A DNA stretch of 64,000 nt. Source: Sphingosinicella microcystinivorans (lineage in GTDB: Bacteria > Pseudomonadota > Alphaproteobacteria > Sphingomonadales > Sphingomonadaceae). The number at the start of each line of letters is the position of its first letter. The stretch's first letter is position 1. A program made the position numbers and the translations under genes. The stretch spans positions 4,107,501 to 4,171,500 of the forward strand of contig NZ_CP116005.1 of NCBI RefSeq assembly GCF_027941835.1, written 5' to 3'. The notes beneath the pieces were generated by a model. It saw only the letters and a program-made list of their open reading frames with translations. It was not told the origin of the DNA and searched no databases. This document shows positions 16,973 to 25,266 of the stretch, one piece after another.

Positions 16973-17584
16973 ATGCTACATGTGATTGACCACAACAGCG
17001 GTGCGAACGGCGATGTTCTGCGCGCGATGTTCGAGGCACGGAAACAGGTCTTCGTCGATCTGCTCAAATGGGACGTACCCGTGATCGGCGGCACGTTCGA
17101 GATCGACGAGTTCGATGATAGCCATGCCGCCTATCTGGTCCTGACCGACGCATCGGGCGCGCACCTCGCTTCGGCACGTCTCCTGAAAACCGTTCGCCCG
17201 CATATTCTCGGCACATTATTCCCCGCGCTCTGCGAAGGCGCCGTACCGCGAGCCCACGATACACGCGAGATCACACGCTTCTGTCTCGACCGCCGCCTCA
17301 AGGCGCGTGCGCGGCGCGGCGCCCGCGACCGGCTTGTCAGCGGACTTGCCGAATATGCGCTGAACCAGGGCGTGCGGCGATACACAGCAGTCGCCGAACA
17401 GGCATGGCTGCGACAAATCCAGGCGTTCGGCTGGACCTGCCGCCCGCTGGGTGCGGCGCAGCGGCACGCCGACGCCGATATCGCAGCGCTCCTGATCGAC
17501 ATCGACGCTGAAACACCCGCCCGTCTCGCGGCAGCGGGAATCTGGAGCGCACCAGACCACCCTCCCCTTCAGCGTGCCGCCTGA
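16973..17584 (+). CDS. Acyl-homoserine-lactone synthase (LuxI family)
   Basis: The 203-residue protein makes an N-acyl-homoserine lactone from AdoMet and an acyl carrier. The invariant LuxI residues are visible: MFEARKQVFVDLLKWDVP (Arg, Phe, Trp), FEIDEFDD (Glu, Asp, Asp), ASARLLKT, and TREITRFCLDRR (Glu, Arg). It is a single domain of normal length. The dioxygenase gene follows 25 bp later and a GntR gene overlaps that, so the three likely form an operon. Acyl-chain length cannot be read from the sequence. Confidence 0.93.
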   Translation: MLHVIDHNSGANGDVLRAMFEARKQVFVDLLKWDVPVIGGTFEIDEFDDSHAAYLVLTDASGAHLASARLLKTVRPHILGTLFPALCEGAVPRAHDTREITRFCLDRRLKARARRGARDRLVSGLAEYALNQGVRRYTAVAEQAWLRQIQAFGWTCRPLGAAQRHADADIAALLIDIDAETPARLAAAGIWSAPDHPPLQRAA

Positions 17585-17609
17585 GACTCATTTCAACCGG
17601 AGATCTGCC

Positions 17610-18524
17610 ATGCCCGCACCTGCTCTTGCCCTGCAAGGCGCCGACGACTGGACCTGCCGATTGTCCTCGCAAGGTTATTGCATCATCCCGGGATTGCTTC
17701 CGGAGGACGAAATCACGGCGCTCAATGCCGCGCTTGATCCGGATTTTGCGCAAACGCCGTTCTCGATCGGCGGCTTCTTTGGCGCGCGCACCAAACGCTT
17801 TGGCCGACTTCTTGTGCGAGCGCCTGCGGGAAGGCGCCTTGCAGAACATCCCACCGTGCTCGGCGTGGTTCAGAATATTCTCGGGCCCTGGTGCGATCAC
17901 ATACAGCTCAATCTCATGCAAGCGATCGAGATTCATCCTGGCGAACTCGCGCAGATGCCGCACCGCGATCAGGATATGTATCCGTGCGAGAAGGGCCGCA
18001 TGGAATATCTCGTCAACGTCATGTGGCCGCTGGGGATCTTTTCCGAGGACAATGGTGCGACACGGATCTGGCCGGCCACCCACGGCGCGGCTGCGACCGC
18101 CGAATTGCCCGACGGCGCCGGCATTGCCGCGTGCTGCGGACCCGGCGACGCGATCCTGTTCCTGGGATCCGTTCTGCATGGCGGCGGCGCAAACCGGACG
18201 GCAACGCCGCGGCGCGGCATCGTCGTGGGCTATTCGCTCGGGTGGCTCAAACCTTATGAGAACCCATGGCTCGCCTATCCACCGGAGATCGCGCGGCAGT
18301 TCCCGGAAAGCCTGCAGGCGCTCATCGGCTATCGCCAGCATCGCCCCAACCTCAATAATTATGAGGGCCAATGCCCGTCAGTGCTGCTGCGCGGCGGCGC
18401 GCCCGGGCCGCTTGCCGCGGTGGATGCGCTGACGCCGGAGCAGACGGAGCTGATCGCCGCTTATGCGCGCCACGCAGCCTCCGGAAATGCGACAGCACAG
18501 GTGGCCAGCGACAGCGCGATATGA
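17610..18524 (+). CDS. Phytanoyl-CoA dioxygenase (PhyH) family Fe(II)/2-oxoglutarate enzyme
   Basis: The 304-residue protein shows the iron-binding HxD in QMPHRDQDMYP, the distal His in GSVLHGGGANRT, and an Arg-containing strand (RTATPRRGIVVGYSL) that would bind 2-oxoglutarate. The ATG at 17610 follows CCGGAGATCTGCC; a GTG at 17574 is less likely. The substrate is unknown. luxI-phyH pairs are, to my knowledge, common in sphingomonads. Because a lasso cluster lies just downstream, hydroxylation of the peptide is an alternative that cannot be excluded. The stop overlaps the GntR start (ATGA). Confidence 0.85.
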   Translation: MPAPALALQGADDWTCRLSSQGYCIIPGLLPEDEITALNAALDPDFAQTPFSIGGFFGARTKRFGRLLVRAPAGRRLAEHPTVLGVVQNILGPWCDHIQLNLMQAIEIHPGELAQMPHRDQDMYPCEKGRMEYLVNVMWPLGIFSEDNGATRIWPATHGAAATAELPDGAGIAACCGPGDAILFLGSVLHGGGANRTATPRRGIVVGYSLGWLKPYENPWLAYPPEIARQFPESLQALIGYRQHRPNLNNYEGQCPSVLLRGGAPGPLAAVDALTPEQTELIAAYARHAASGNATAQVASDSAI

Positions 18525-19132
18525 GCCCGGGCCTGACGATGGAGCGCGTTTACGACGCGCTCAAGACACACCTCATGTCGGGCGCGCTGCTCCCGCGCGA
18601 GCGCCTCGATCCCGCGCGCCTTGCCGTCGAACTCAACACGAGCACGACGCCGGTGCGCGATGCCCTGCACCGGCTGATGGGCGAGCGTCTTGTCGAGGGC
18701 TGGCCGCACGAGGGCTTTCATGTGCCCACCGTATCGGAAGTCCGGCTCCGCAATCTCTATACCTGGAACCAGATGCTGCTGACGACCTGCCTGAAATTAC
18801 ACACGCCAACAATCGCTGCCCTGACCGAACCGACGCGCGGCACGGACGCTCCCGATATTCCTCACGCCGTCGCGCAGCTGTTCGCGGAGCTGGCGCATCG
18901 CGCCGGTAATGAGGAATGGCACGCAGCGATCATCAACACCGGTAATCGGCTGCATGCGGTCCGTCATGCCGAGGCGCATGTCTTTGATGATCTCGAACCG
19001 GAATTCCAGGCACTGTCCGCCGCCAGCCGCACCTTGCAAGGCGCGCCGTTGCATCAGGCGATTGCACGCTATCACCGGCGACGTATCCGCGCGGTGGCTG
19101 CGATCTGCAGCGCATGCGGACAGGCGCGCTGA
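18521..19132 (+). CDS. GntR-family transcriptional regulator
   Basis: The N-terminal 75 residues are a GntR winged helix (MERVYDALKTHLMSGALLPRERLDPARLAVELNTSTTPVRDALHRLMGERLVEGWPHEGFHVP). The remaining 125 residues look like a shortened, divergent FCD-like effector domain, so the ligand is not predictable. The ATG overlaps the PhyH stop; an alternative ATG lies at 18539. It stands between the quorum-sensing operon and the lasso operon, 100 bp before the precursor gene, and is a plausible local regulator of either. Confidence 0.85.
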   Translation: MSPGLTMERVYDALKTHLMSGALLPRERLDPARLAVELNTSTTPVRDALHRLMGERLVEGWPHEGFHVPTVSEVRLRNLYTWNQMLLTTCLKLHTPTIAALTEPTRGTDAPDIPHAVAQLFAELAHRAGNEEWHAAIINTGNRLHAVRHAEAHVFDDLEPEFQALSAASRTLQGAPLHQAIARYHRRRIRAVAAICSACGQAR

Positions 19133-19158
19133 TATTCGTTCTGCACGCGCCGTATAAA
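19130..19158 (+). promoter_or_regulatory. Possible promoter of the lasso operon
   Basis: TATAAA at 19153-19158 lies 75 bp before the precursor ATG in the only short AT-rich patch of the gap. The matching -35 (CTGATA at about 19131) is weak. Confidence 0.35.
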
Positions 19159-19232
19159 ATTTCGATACCGTCAGGGTGCTCTATTCTCGGATCCTGTCGC
19201 TGGATTGCGACGAAACCAGAAGGAGAGCATAC

Positions 19233-19358
19233 ATGAAACGCACACAGAAGATGGATGTCCGCACGCTCGGCAAGGCGAGCGTCGAGACGAAGGGCCCGGT
19301 GGGATTCAACGGCGACGCGCAGCTCGCCCGCGACCCGGCCGGCCTCAGCCGCGACTGA
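19233..19358 (+). CDS. Lasso peptide precursor (A protein)
   Basis: The 41-residue precursor has a 20-residue leader, MKRTQKMDVRTLGKASVETK, with the required Thr at position -2. The core starts with Gly1 and has Asp8, so the ring is GPVGFNGD (Gly1 amide to Asp8), and the 13-residue tail is AQLARDPAGLSRD. An 8-residue Gly-Asp macrolactam is a standard proteobacterial lasso ring. The core shares the pattern G-P-x-G-x-x-G-D-x-x-L and a GLS-x-D ending with sphingonodin I, as I remember that sequence. The ATG follows AGAAGGAGAGCATAC. B and C genes follow at once. Residue masses sum to 2094.02 Da monoisotopic for the closed lasso, 2112.03 Da linear. Confidence 0.9.
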   Translation: MKRTQKMDVRTLGKASVETKGPVGFNGDAQLARDPAGLSRD

Positions 19359-19370
19359 CAGGAGGGTGAG

Positions 19371-19396
19371 GACGCGCGGCCATGCGGCCGCGCGTC
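19371..19396 (+). promoter_or_regulatory. Strong hairpin between lasso A and B genes
   Basis: GACGCGCGGCC (19371-19381) pairs perfectly with GGCCGCGCGTC (19386-19396) over a 4-base loop. No U-run follows, so it is more likely an attenuator or an RNA-stabilising 3' end that keeps precursor transcript in excess over B and C. Confidence 0.65.
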
Positions 19397-19421
19397 CAGC
19401 CTTCCGGCAGATCTCCGCAAT

Positions 19422-20078
19422 ATGGTCTGGACCCTGCCTCAAAGCGTCAGCTTCTGCGACGTTCACGGCCGGCTCGTCTTTCTCGACAGCGCGGCCGACC
19501 TCTACCTCAGTCTCCCCGAGGCTGCGGAAGCGGTATTCCGCCGCCTGATGGCAGGCGAGACCATCTTCGGCGCGCCCTCCGACATACCACCCGGGCTCGT
19601 CTCTGCAGGTCTGCTTGTCGAGGGACCGAAGGGTCAGCCGCTGGCACCCTGCAAATCTGCAGACATCCGCGCCAGCCTCCTCGACCAGCCCCCCGCGCCT
19701 GACAATCGTCATGTGCCGGGACTTGCCATCGCACTTGCACGAACGGCACTTGCTCTTCGTCTCATCGGGCTCGATCGAACGCTCCGCAAACTATCACATC
19801 ATGCCCCTGCCCTGTCGACGCAGGACGCACACGCGAATGCTGGCCCTGTTGTCGCGGCGTTCGAGCGGCTGGGCATGCTCGCAACACCGCACGAGCAATG
19901 TCTGGTACGCTCGATCGCGCTCGGGCGCTATCTGCGCCGCCGCGGATTAGCTGTCGACATCGTTCTCGGCACACGGCTGCGCCCGTTCAGCGCGCACGCA
20001 TGGGTCCAGCTCGGGGACACGGTCCTCAATGACCAGCTCGATACTGTGCGTAATTTCACGCCGATCCGTGTCGTGTGA
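19422..20078 (+). CDS. Lasso peptide B protein: leader recognition plus leader protease
   Basis: Residues 1-75 are a PqqD-like recognition element (VWTLPQSVSFCDVHGRLVFLDSAADLYLSLPEAAEAVFRRLM). Residues about 100-218 are a transglutaminase-like cysteine protease with Cys160 (HEQCLVRSIALGRYL), His192 (SAHAWVQL) and Asp204 (VLNDQLD). It binds and removes the leader so that the C protein can close the ring. The two functions are fused, as is usual in Proteobacteria; Actinobacteria split them. The next gene overlaps its stop (TGATG). Confidence 0.92.
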   Translation: MVWTLPQSVSFCDVHGRLVFLDSAADLYLSLPEAAEAVFRRLMAGETIFGAPSDIPPGLVSAGLLVEGPKGQPLAPCKSADIRASLLDQPPAPDNRHVPGLAIALARTALALRLIGLDRTLRKLSHHAPALSTQDAHANAGPVVAAFERLGMLATPHEQCLVRSIALGRYLRRRGLAVDIVLGTRLRPFSAHAWVQLGDTVLNDQLDTVRNFTPIRVV

Positions 20079-21787
20079 TGACGCCGCGCTTCCTTGCCAA
20101 CATCCGCGCCTCGTCGCCTGATGACCGGATCGCCGCACGCATGAAGGATGCCGGGCTTGCCTGCATTCTCGCTTCCGAGCGTCTGCAGGTGTTCGCGGGC
20201 GGTATCGAGATGTGCCCTCTCGAGAACGACGTCGGTGTTATCCTCGGGTTGCTTCATGCCCATCCCCTGCGCAATGCCGGGCCGCCTGACACGCGCGCCA
20301 TTCTCGCCACGAATGGACGCTGCCTCACCGCGTCCCATTGGGGAAATTACGTCGCCCTCTGGTCGGATGGCGCAGAGGTGCGAGCCTTGCGCGCACCGTT
20401 TGGAGATCAGGATGCTTTTTACAGCACACACCGCGGCAGTGTTGTCATCGCCTCCGACCTTGCACTTCTGGAAGCCGCGCTTCAGGCGCGCTTTACATGC
20501 GCATGGACGCACGTTGCCGCGCATCTCGCCGGGCGGGGCCTGCGCGGGGCGGACACCTGCCTTGCGGGCGTCCGCGAGTTGCTTGGCGGCGAATGTCTTG
20601 TGGCCAGCCCGGAGGGCATCGGTACGGAGACGCTCTGGTCGCCCTGGGATTTCACGCAGCCCGAAAGAGTGCTCACCATCGAGGAAAATGCGCAGCGTCT
20701 TCGCGAGCTTGCAGACACATGCATCGCCGCACGCGCCGCGCCGTTCGAACATATCCTCATCATGCTCTCGGGAGGTCTCGATTCATCTATCCTCGCTGCA
20801 TCCGCTGCGAAGAGCGGTGCGCGGCTCAGCGCACTGACGTTCACCACCGGCGATCCGAGCGGCGATGAACGCCGCTACGCCGAAGCGGTTTCGGCCCATT
20901 TCGGCATTCCGCTTGTCAACGCAGAGCTCGCGCTCGACGCGGTTGATATCAGCCGGTCCGCCGCCGCGCATTTGCCCCGCCCGATTGCGCGCGCGTTCGC
21001 GCAGGCGATCCGCGCTTGCAAGCGCGAGGCCGCGTCAGGCATCGGCGCCGATGCCGTCTTCGATGGCGGCGGCGGCGACAATCTGTTCTGTTCGCTTCAA
21101 TCTGCAGCGCCGCTCGCCGACCGGCTGCGCGCCCGGGAGATTGGCCCGTCGGTATGGCGGACAGCGCTCGACATTGCGGAGCTCGCGGATAGCAATGTGC
21201 TGACGGTCGCAGCGCATGGGATTGCGCGCGCATGGTTCAGACCGCCGGACTATCGGTGGCAGCCGGATTTGCGCTTTCTGTCGGGCGATGTCGCAAGGGC
21301 TGCATCAGCACTTGCGACGCACCGGTGGCTCAAGACCCCGCGCGGCGCGCTTCCAGGCCGCGCGGCACATGTTGCCCTGATGATTGCGGTTGAGAACCTC
21401 ATCGAAACGTGGCCGGGGCCGCTGCCCGAACTGGCGCCGCTTATGGCGCAGCCGCTCATCGAGCATTGTCTCGGCATCCCGAGCTGGGAGTGGGTTCGCG
21501 CCGGCCACAACCGATGGGCCGCGCGGCAGGCGTTTGCGGAGAGGCTCCCGCGGATGATCACGGCGCGGCGTTCGAAAGGTACGCCGGACAGCTTCTCGGC
21601 GGCGCTGTACGAGACGGGCCGAAGTACGCTTTCGGAACTGCTGCTGGACGGTGTTCTCGTGCGTGAAGGCATTCTGGACCGGGCCGCACTCGAAAACACC
21701 CTCCGCGATACCACGCCGGTCAAGGGGCACGACCATTTGCGTATTCTCGCCATTGGAGATGTCGAGGCCTGGGCGCGCGGCTTTTGA
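20078..21787 (+). CDS. Lasso peptide C protein: macrolactam synthetase (asparagine-synthetase-like)
   Basis: The 569-residue protein has an N-terminal glutaminase-like domain and a C-terminal synthetase domain with the ATP-pyrophosphatase loop SGGLDSSILA at residues 231-240. The Cys needed for glutamine hydrolysis is absent at the N-terminus (MTPRFLAN), as in lasso C proteins, which adenylate the acceptor Asp/Glu side chain and join it to Gly1. IGADAVFDGGGGDNLFCS fits the family's second conserved region. The ATG at 20078 overlaps the B stop; a GTG at 20075 is also in frame. Its last 27 codons are partly duplicated at 22110-22220. Confidence 0.92.
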   Translation: MTPRFLANIRASSPDDRIAARMKDAGLACILASERLQVFAGGIEMCPLENDVGVILGLLHAHPLRNAGPPDTRAILATNGRCLTASHWGNYVALWSDGAEVRALRAPFGDQDAFYSTHRGSVVIASDLALLEAALQARFTCAWTHVAAHLAGRGLRGADTCLAGVRELLGGECLVASPEGIGTETLWSPWDFTQPERVLTIEENAQRLRELADTCIAARAAPFEHILIMLSGGLDSSILAASAAKSGARLSALTFTTGDPSGDERRYAEAVSAHFGIPLVNAELALDAVDISRSAAAHLPRPIARAFAQAIRACKREAASGIGADAVFDGGGGDNLFCSLQSAAPLADRLRAREIGPSVWRTALDIAELADSNVLTVAAHGIARAWFRPPDYRWQPDLRFLSGDVARAASALATHRWLKTPRGALPGRAAHVALMIAVENLIETWPGPLPELAPLMAQPLIEHCLGIPSWEWVRAGHNRWAARQAFAERLPRMITARRSKGTPDSFSAALYETGRSTLSELLLDGVLVREGILDRAALENTLRDTTPVKGHDHLRILAIGDVEAWARGF

Positions 21788-22220
21788 CGCGTCACCCAGG
21801 CCGACTGCGCCCTCAGAGGCAGGCCGGCAGATTTGTAGTCAATGGTCCGCTGATTGGTATTTTGAAATGCCGCCATCCAGAGCGTGTTCGGCAACAACCG
21901 CCGATATCATGGCTGTCAGGGTCAGTGGCTCGTGGTACGCTTGACGCCGGAACGCTGACTCGCACGCGCCAGCCGGGTGGTCCAGGACCGGAGTGCAGTT
22001 CACGCGAAAACTGTTCTTGCATGATCCTCGAAGACCCGACGGAGCCATTCCTGTTTTCCCGCTCTGCCAATTTAACCCGGCTCATTCTGGCTTCCGCGAT
22101 GGGTTTCCCGATACGACGCCCGTCAAGGGGGCACAACCATTTGCGCATTCTCACTGCCGCAGATGTCGAGGCCTGGGCGCGCGGTTTTTGACGCGTCACC
22201 CAGGCCGACTGTACCCTCAG
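21707..22220 (+). repeat. Direct repeat: 3' end of the lasso C gene and a decayed second copy
   Basis: The segment 21707-21821 (last codons of C plus 35 bp beyond the stop) recurs at 22110-22220 with about a dozen differences and one extra G that breaks the frame. Both copies contain GATGTCGAGGCCTGGGCGCG and a following GACGCGTCACCCAGGCCGAC. The 290 bp between them show no recognisable gene. The second copy abuts the isopeptidase fragment and is best read as the relic of another C gene or of a duplication. Confidence 0.8.
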
Positions 22221-22227
22221 GGACTGG

Positions 22228-22998
22228 CTATTTCGGAGGCTGGCGCATCGCCTCCCAGCGCCTGTATTGTGCTGCCTTCGCAGGACTGTCATCGCGCTTG
22301 CCGCGGAGCCAGAATTCGAACCAGTCGAGGCTGCGTTCCCACGTTGCCTGCTTGTGGACAGGTTGCCACCGGATGTGGCGCTCGTCGGGGTAGATGTACA
22401 TCTCGACAGGCTTTCCGAGTTCAGTCAGCGCCGTCCAAGCCTGAAGCGAAAGCAGATATTCCTGGTCGGCGAGCTGCATCAGGATCGGCGTATCGATGCG
22501 CGCAGCATTCTGTGCGATCGATGCCGGCGCCCAGAATTCCGGGTCAGGCTTCGTCGCTTTCGGATACCCCTGCCCCTGCATCGCGCGCGCCCAGACGGGA
22601 CCGCCGTAGGTCGTCACCGATTCGGGTTCGATGCAGCAGCTGCTCATCGCCGCGGCGGCAAACAGATCGGAGTTGATGAGTGCGAAGGCGACGGTGCTGG
22701 CACCGTCGCTGAGCCCCGTAATGCCGATGCGGGCCGGGTCGGCGATGCCCATGTCGATCACCTTGCGAACACCGGTCTCAAGCCCCGAGAGGAGGCTGCG
22801 CCGTTCGGCCCAGCCCTTGTTGTTGATCGTCATCAGCTCGTTATCATCCTTGGGGTTCGCCTTCGCCGTCGCGTAAAATGGCGTCTGTTCGTAGCTGAGC
22901 ACGGCAAATCCGCGCGCAGCAAAGGCGTGCACCGGATAATCCTCTCCGGTCCCGCCGCGCAGGAAACCGTCGCTGTGATACTGGATAACTACGATTGA
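22228..22998 (-). pseudogene. Lasso peptide isopeptidase, C-terminal fragment (5' part lost)
   Basis: About 256 codons remain. They begin SIVVIQYHSDGFLRGGTGEDYPVHAFAARGFAVLSY, a sequence that in Atxe2-type isopeptidases lies well inside the protein. An in-frame TAG at 23002-23004 follows upstream and no propeller domain is present. The retained alpha/beta-hydrolase domain has the nucleophile GLSDGAS, an Asp in LMQLADQEYL and the His in YPDERHIRW. The family linearises lasso peptides; full members are near 680 residues, so roughly two thirds, the N-terminal beta-propeller, is gone. The break coincides with the start of the foreign integrase region. Confidence 0.85.
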
Positions 22999-23151
22999 GG
23001 TCTACTGGCGTCTATCAACCTCCATGGAACAACTCTAAGTCTATGTTTTTAAAGGGTTGATCGTCCATCGAGCGATTCTGAAAGCTGGACAAATCCAGTG
23101 CTCATGTGTGTAATGGAGTGTGTAACGGGCCAAACTGGAGGCGTTATACAC
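22996..23151. other. Left junction of the second mobile element (probable attL region)
   Basis: Isopeptidase homology ends near 22996 and the integrase starts at 23152. The 150 bp between are AT-richer than either side (TTTTTAAAGGGTTGATCG) and contain no tRNA. The matching right end is not in the window, so the core att sequence cannot be defined. Confidence 0.55.
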
Positions 23152-24432
23152 ATGGCACTCACAGCACTCAATCTTCTCTCGGCGCGCAAAGTGGAAACGG
23201 CGCAGCCCAGGCCCAAGGTGTACCAACTCCGGGACGGAGGCAGCCTCTTTTTGCGCGTTCAGCCCAACGGCTCCAAGCTCTGGTGGTACCGCTACCGGCT
23301 GGGCGGCGCTGAACAGGTGTACTCAATCGGGGTGTACCCAAAGGTCACGCTGGAGGCAGCCCGTGCGGAACGGGACCGGGCAAAGGCGTTGGTCAAGAAG
23401 GGCCTCGACCCCATCGTGGAGAAAAAGGCGGCGATCGCCCTCCAGGCCGACACATACGAACGCACGTTCGAGACCGTTGCTCGGGAGTGGATCGTCAGCA
23501 ATGCTCACTGGAGCGAGTACTACACCAACCAGGTCACCAGCTACCTTGAGAAGGATGTTTTCCCCCGGATTGGCAAGTTGCCGATCAGCAGCATCAGGGC
23601 TCCACATCTGCGCCCCATCATCAAGGATGTGGCGGCTCGTGGCGCGAAGACTGTGGCGATCCTCATCCGCCAGTGGTGTGGGCAAATCTTCAGTTATGCG
23701 GCTGCCCAAGGTCTCTGCGAATACGATCCTGCCGCCTTGCTCAAGGGACTGGTCAAGCGCCCTCAGGTCCGCCACAACCCTCCGTTGACATGGGCAGAGA
23801 TCCCGGACTTTCTCAATCGTGTGGACAACGAAGGGGGTTACCAGACGACAGTCCTCGCCCTCAAGCTGATGGCTTTGACCTACGTGCGCACCGTAGAACT
23901 GCGCAAGGCCTCCTGGGAAGAGTTCGACCTGGACAACGCCATGTGGTCGATTCCGTCCGAGCGCATGAAGATGCGACGCCCCCATCTGGTTCCCCTGTCA
24001 CGGCAGGCGGTGGCCGCTCTTAGGGAACTACATGCTCTAACTGGCGGCGGCAAAGTATTGTTCCCGAGCTACAGAAAGCCGGGACAAGTGATGTCGGCAA
24101 CGACGCTCAATCAAGCACTCAAGCGCATGGGTTATGGCGGACGGTTTTCGTCCCATGGCTTCCGCTCGACCGCAACGACGATCCTTGGACTGTTGGGATA
24201 TCCGGAGAAGCGGGTCGATCTTCAACTCGCTCATTCCAAAAAGAGCAAGGACTCATCGCGCGCGCCCTACGATCACACGAAGTTTGTGGAGTCCCGCAAG
24301 GTAATCATGCAGGACTGGGCTGACATCCTTGACTCATTGCAGGCAGGGAAACCCGTTGAAGGGGTCACGAAGGCGTTTGGCCCCATGTCGAAGCGTAGAA
24401 CGGCGCTGCTCCGTGTCATAGAGCGCGAGTGA
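23152..24432 (+). CDS. Tyrosine-type integrase (P4-like, DUF4102 N-terminus)
   Basis: The 426-residue protein has the N-terminal DUF4102 region (LRDGGSLFLRVQPNGSKLWWYRYRLGG, VYPKVTLEAARAERDRAKALVKKGLDP), a SAM-like core-binding domain, and a catalytic domain with the first Arg in TYVRTVELRKASWEE, the SHGFRSTATT box, and a Tyr in RAPYDHTKF. It would integrate and excise the element whose cargo fills the rest of the window. The ATG at 23152 is used; the open frame from 23098 adds unconserved residues. Codon use and the neighbouring ICEclc-type genes separate it from the sphingomonad DNA to the left. Confidence 0.92.
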   Translation: MALTALNLLSARKVETAQPRPKVYQLRDGGSLFLRVQPNGSKLWWYRYRLGGAEQVYSIGVYPKVTLEAARAERDRAKALVKKGLDPIVEKKAAIALQADTYERTFETVAREWIVSNAHWSEYYTNQVTSYLEKDVFPRIGKLPISSIRAPHLRPIIKDVAARGAKTVAILIRQWCGQIFSYAAAQGLCEYDPAALLKGLVKRPQVRHNPPLTWAEIPDFLNRVDNEGGYQTTVLALKLMALTYVRTVELRKASWEEFDLDNAMWSIPSERMKMRRPHLVPLSRQAVAALRELHALTGGGKVLFPSYRKPGQVMSATTLNQALKRMGYGGRFSSHGFRSTATTILGLLGYPEKRVDLQLAHSKKSKDSSRAPYDHTKFVESRKVIMQDWADILDSLQAGKPVEGVTKAFGPMSKRRTALLRVIERE

Positions 24433-24515
24433 TGTCTGCTGCTTGGCGAGTGGAATGCCTAATGCACGTGTAGCACCTTGAACTGAAGACGCAGAACGAG
24501 GACATTGGCACTCGA

Positions 24516-25175
24516 CTAGGTTGGAGCATTCTTGGCGACCTGCAGTGCTCTGCGCTCGAACCGCTCTGAAACAACGTCGGCTTGTCCGCAGGGCCGCTGC
24601 AGGTGGGTCACGATCTCGTAGGGTCCGTCAGACAGCGGCCGTGTGTGAATGCCCCATCCCTGCGCATGCTCAATGCGCGATTGCGCGGATACCCCGACGC
24701 CGTAGCCGGCAGCGACCCATAGCGCGATCATCTCGAAGGAAGAGACACGCTGAATGTTCTGTTGACTCACCGCGGGAAGAGAAGGCAGCCGCTGATCCAG
24801 CAAAGGGCAATTCTCTGCAGGCCAGCGAAAGACGGAGTAGTCCAACAGTTCGGCGATCGTGAGCTTCGCCTGGTCAAGTAAGGGAAAGCGCAACGGCATG
24901 GCGACGGCCATGTTCTCGGTCCATAGAGGTTGGCTTTTCAGCGACGGATCGCTCGATCCTTCAAGCGTCATGCCCGCGTCGTAGCGGCCTTCCCGAAGTC
25001 CCGCAATCAAATCATCGGCTGTGACCTCATGAAACGAAATGGTGACTTCCGGCTCTTCCGCACGCTGCAACGCAAGCAATGCCGAAAGATGCGATGACGG
25101 TACGCCAGGCGCTATGGCAAGCCTGAAATTGGAAAAGGAAAACTGGCTGGTGGCGTCGTGCATGAGAGCCCCCAC
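24516..25175 (-). CDS. LysR-type substrate-binding domain without a DNA-binding domain
   Basis: The 219-residue product matches only the effector-binding part of a LysR regulator: FRLAIAPGVPSSHLSALLALQRAEEPEVTISFHEVTADDLIAGLREGRYDAGMTLEG, then SSFEMIALWVAAGYGVGVSAQSRI. No winged helix is encoded upstream before the divergent XRE gene. It is either a 5'-deleted regulator gene or a stand-alone ligand sensor. The neighbouring complete LysR (25582-26472) has a similar effector domain, so the two may be paralogues. Confidence 0.75.
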   Translation of the reverse strand: MGALMHDATSQFSFSNFRLAIAPGVPSSHLSALLALQRAEEPEVTISFHEVTADDLIAGLREGRYDAGMTLEGSSDPSLKSQPLWTENMAVAMPLRFPLLDQAKLTIAELLDYSVFRWPAENCPLLDQRLPSLPAVSQQNIQRVSSFEMIALWVAAGYGVGVSAQSRIEHAQGWGIHTRPLSDGPYEIVTHLQRPCGQADVVSERFERRALQVAKNAPT

Positions 25176-25266
25176 AAAGCGATCGGATCAAAAAGGCGAG
25201 CCACCATGATAGCCAAAAGAGATATCTTTAACGTGGTTAAATTCGGTCGATTGATCGACGCTTCTG

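Noticed and set aside
22990-23151. tRNA gene or tRNA 3' end as the ICE attachment site
   Set aside because: No cloverleaf or CCA-proximal T-arm pattern was seen; the junction adjoins the isopeptidase gene instead.
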